The notes beneath the pieces were generated by a model. The model saw only the letters and a list, made by a program, of their open reading frames with translations. It made no database searches and had not been told where the DNA came from. 64,000 nt of DNA from NCBI RefSeq assembly GCF_001640365.1, contig NZ_LWMI01000012.1, positions 1-64,000 on the forward strand, read 5' to 3'. A program made the position numbers and the translations under genes. Origin of the DNA: Candidatus Arsenophonus triatominarum. GTDB taxonomy: Bacteria > Pseudomonadota > Gammaproteobacteria > Enterobacterales > Enterobacteriaceae. Of the stretch, positions 60,934 through 64,000 are shown piece by piece (positions within the stretch are counted from its first letter, which is position 1; the number at the start of each line of letters is the position of its first letter).

Positions 60934-62697
60934 TAGCTAGGCGACTTAATTTTGATTACAGCATATGTATTAAAAACAGGTCATCGATAGTGCATCCTGT
61001 TTCCATCTTTTTACGTTTAGCTTGAGACCATTTATGTTCTATAGGATTTAAATCTGGTGAATACACAGGCAAATATTCTATCTGGTGTCCTGCGTTTATA
61101 ATTGCCTGTTCAATATTCTTACCTTTGTGAAAGCTAGCGTTGTCCATAAAAATAACAGAATTTTCAGGAAGTTCTGGGAGCAATATTTTTGTGATCCAAA
61201 CATAAAAAACATCACGATTAATATTGCAATCAAATAATCCGATAGCAAAAAGGGTTGTTCCCAATAAAGCGCCAATATAGCTAGGCGACTTAATTTTGAT
61301 TACAAGGTGTGTTATGAGTTATACAATTGATTTTCGACGTAAAGTAATATCTGTAAGGAAAGCCGAAGGTTTAACAATTCGAGAAACTGCGAAACAATTC
61401 CGTATTGGAAAAGCGTCTTTAGTACGTTGGCTTAAACGACCAGAGCCAAAAAATTCAACGCCACGTAAGAGGAAGCTCGATAAAAATGCTTTAGCAAAAG
61501 ATGTGGAACAGTATCCAGATGCTTACCAAAAGGAACGGGCAGAGCGATTCGGTGTTTGTAAAAAGACTATTTGGCAATCCCTTAAAAAGCTGGGATTAAC
61601 CTATAAAAAAAACTCTATTCCATCCAAAAACCAACGAAAGCGACAGGCTGGCACATCAGCAAAAAAGACAACAGTATGAAAAAAAAGATAAATCTGTTGT
61701 TTTTATTGATGAAAGTGGTTTTTCACATGACACTCCACGAACTCACGGCTATTCCCCAAAAGGTCACCGTTGTTTTGGCCTGAAAAACTGGGGTGCTAAG
61801 GGAAGAACAAATGTTATTGGCGCTTTATTGGGAACAACCCTTTTTGCTATCGGATTATTTGATTGCAATATTAACCGTGATGTTTTTTATGTTTGGATCA
61901 CAAAAATATTGCTCCCAGAACTTCCTGAAAATTCTGTTATTTTTATGGACAACGCTAGCTTTCACAAAGGTAAGAATATTGAACAGGCAATTATAAACGC
62001 AGGACACCAGATAGAATATTTGCCTGTGTATTCACCAGATTTAAATCCTATAGAACATAAATGGTCTCAAGCTAAACGTAAAAAGATGGAAACAGGATGC
62101 ACTATCGATGACCTGTTTTTAATACATATGCTGTAATCAAAATTAAGTCGCCTAGCTATAACATTTGTTCTTCCCTTAGCACCCCAGTTTTTCAGGCCAA
62201 AACAACGGTGACCTTTTGGGGAATAGCCGTGAGTTCGTGGAGTGTCATGTGAAAAACCACTTTCATCAATAAAAACAACAGATTTATCTTTTTTTTCATA
62301 CTGTTGTCTTTTTTGCTGATGTGCCAGCCTGTCGCTTTCGTTGGTTTTTGGATGGAATAGAGTTTTTTTTATAGGTTAATCCCAGCTTTTTAAGGGATTG
62401 CCAAATAGTCTTTTTACAAACACCGAATCGCTCTGCCCGTTCCTTTTGGTAAGCATCTGGATACTGTTCCACATCTTTTGCTAAAGCATTTTTATCGAGC
62501 TTCCTCTTACGTGGCGTTGAATTTTTTGGCTCTGGTCGTTTAAGCCAACGTACTAAAGACGCTTTTCCAATACGGAATTGTTTCGCAGTTTCTCGAATTG
62601 TTAAACCTTCGGCTTTCCTTACAGATATTACTTTACGTCGAAAATCAATTGTATAACTCATAACACACCTTGTAATCAAAATTAAGTCGCCTAGCTA
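60934..62697 (-). mobile_element. IS630-family element split by another IS630
   Basis: Minus-strand copy with parts at 60934-61275 and 62161-62697; TA at 60932-60933 and 62698-62699. The plus-strand copy at 61278-62158 sits at a TA in its transposase gene (GCCAATA/ACATTTG). Confidence 0.9.
61278..62158 (+). mobile_element. IS630-family element (copy I), complete
   Basis: 881 bp, TA at 61276-61277 and 62159-62160. Transposase 61314-62136 with the shared A8 break. Confidence 0.92.
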
Positions 62698-62942
62698 TAC
62701 CAGGAAGCCGCGAAAGGCATGAACGTCAGTCTTTCAGCGATTAGCCGGTGGGTAAGAGCCCTTCGTTTAGAACGTCAAGGGAAAACATCGCCTGGTCTGC
62801 CATTAACACCTGAACAAATTGAGTTCAGAGAAATGAAGAAAAAAATCCACCGGCTGGAAATGGAGAATGACATCTTAAAAAAGGCTACTGCGCTCTTAAT
62901 GTCCGACTCACTGAAAAATTTTCGGTAGTTGAAAAGCTAAGA

Positions 62943-63766
<824 letters not shown>

Positions 63767-63786
63767 CCGTGTGCAGGGTATTCAAT

Positions 63787-64000
63787 AAAATAGTTGCTGA
63801 ATAGAGACTTGCATTTTTTGTCACGCTATAGACAATAAAAAGAGGTTTAACTTAGAAAATAACGGTTTGAAATGATCAACAAAGAGCGGTTGTTACGAGA
63901 TAATCGTTTATGTAAAGCAATCATTGGATTATCAGTCGAAGAATTGAAAAATTTAGCCGCTGAATTTTCAGCTTGTTATTTGATTTATCGGAAAAAGAAT
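63787..64000 (+). mobile_element. IS5-family element, left part (runs off the window)
   Basis: Begins with TAGTTGCTGAATAGAG near 63790. The transposase starts at the ATG at 63872 (MINKERLLRDNRLCKAIIGL) and is identical, as far as visible, to the copy at 19266-20165. It continues beyond the window. Confidence 0.85.

Overview
The window looks like a piece of the chromosome of a host-restricted, insect-associated enterobacterium, most probably Arsenophonus or a close relative in the Morganellaceae. Evidence: AT-rich DNA; an Enterobacterales gene order icd-rluE-nudJ-mnmA-hflD-purB-phoP-phoQ-roxA; an amidase of the form lacking a signal peptide that I associate with Providencia and Proteus; type III secretion cargo; and heavy pseudogene and insertion-sequence (IS) load. 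The genus call is inference from gene content.

Layout. 1-4153: prophage remnant rich in antirepressors (KilA-N, ORF6N, AntA/AntB) with a tRNA 3'-end fragment that may be an attachment site. 4154-6440: nested IS debris (IS481 inside IS630, then an IS701-like end). 6478-8223: an InvB/Spa15-type secretion chaperone followed by a SopE-like Rho GTPase exchange factor, bracketed by two miniature elements. 8590-9965: ydjM and a broken rpn gene. 10157-28342: IS and miniature-element scrap (IS701-like, IS91, IS630, IS256, IS3, IS5, IS481) in which decayed phage antirepressors, a broken integrase and a small lipoprotein gene are embedded. 28379-30889: an LPS-type GT8 glycosyltransferase and a decayed opgE. 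32574-34094: a 506-residue unrecognised protein that resembles secreted effectors. 34097-38321: more nested IS elements and the C-terminal end of an integrase.

38432-52923 is the most conserved part: icd, decayed rluE, nudJ, mnmA, hflD, purB, phoP, phoQ, truncated roxA, truncated pagP, aroP, mgrB, a MarA/SoxS-type regulator and an alanine/glycine:cation symporter; mgtS follows at 54474. Thus the PhoP/PhoQ pair, its feedback inhibitor MgrB and its small target MgtS sit within about 10 kb, while another classic target, pagP, has lost its N-terminal half. From 54879 to the end come IS4, IS982, IS256, IS481, IS3, IS630 and IS5 copies around a truncated pyrimidine-dimer glycosylase, an intact amidase and a decayed phage Rz spanin.

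Three families of miniature elements stand out. Each carries the terminal repeats of a resident IS family: about 190 bp with CACGAGTTTCGCA ends (IS701-like), about 245 bp with ACCTGAGTTCGGGATAAG ends (IS982) and about 190 bp with AAGCCTGTTGC ends (IS5/ISL2). IS630 copies are the most numerous, insert at TA, have landed inside one another, and share a frameshift at an A8 run in the transposase gene. The genes working as units are the chaperone-effector pair, the phoPQ-mgrB-mgtS circuit, the nudJ-mnmA-hflD-purB run, and the GT8-opgE pair in which only the first gene survives.
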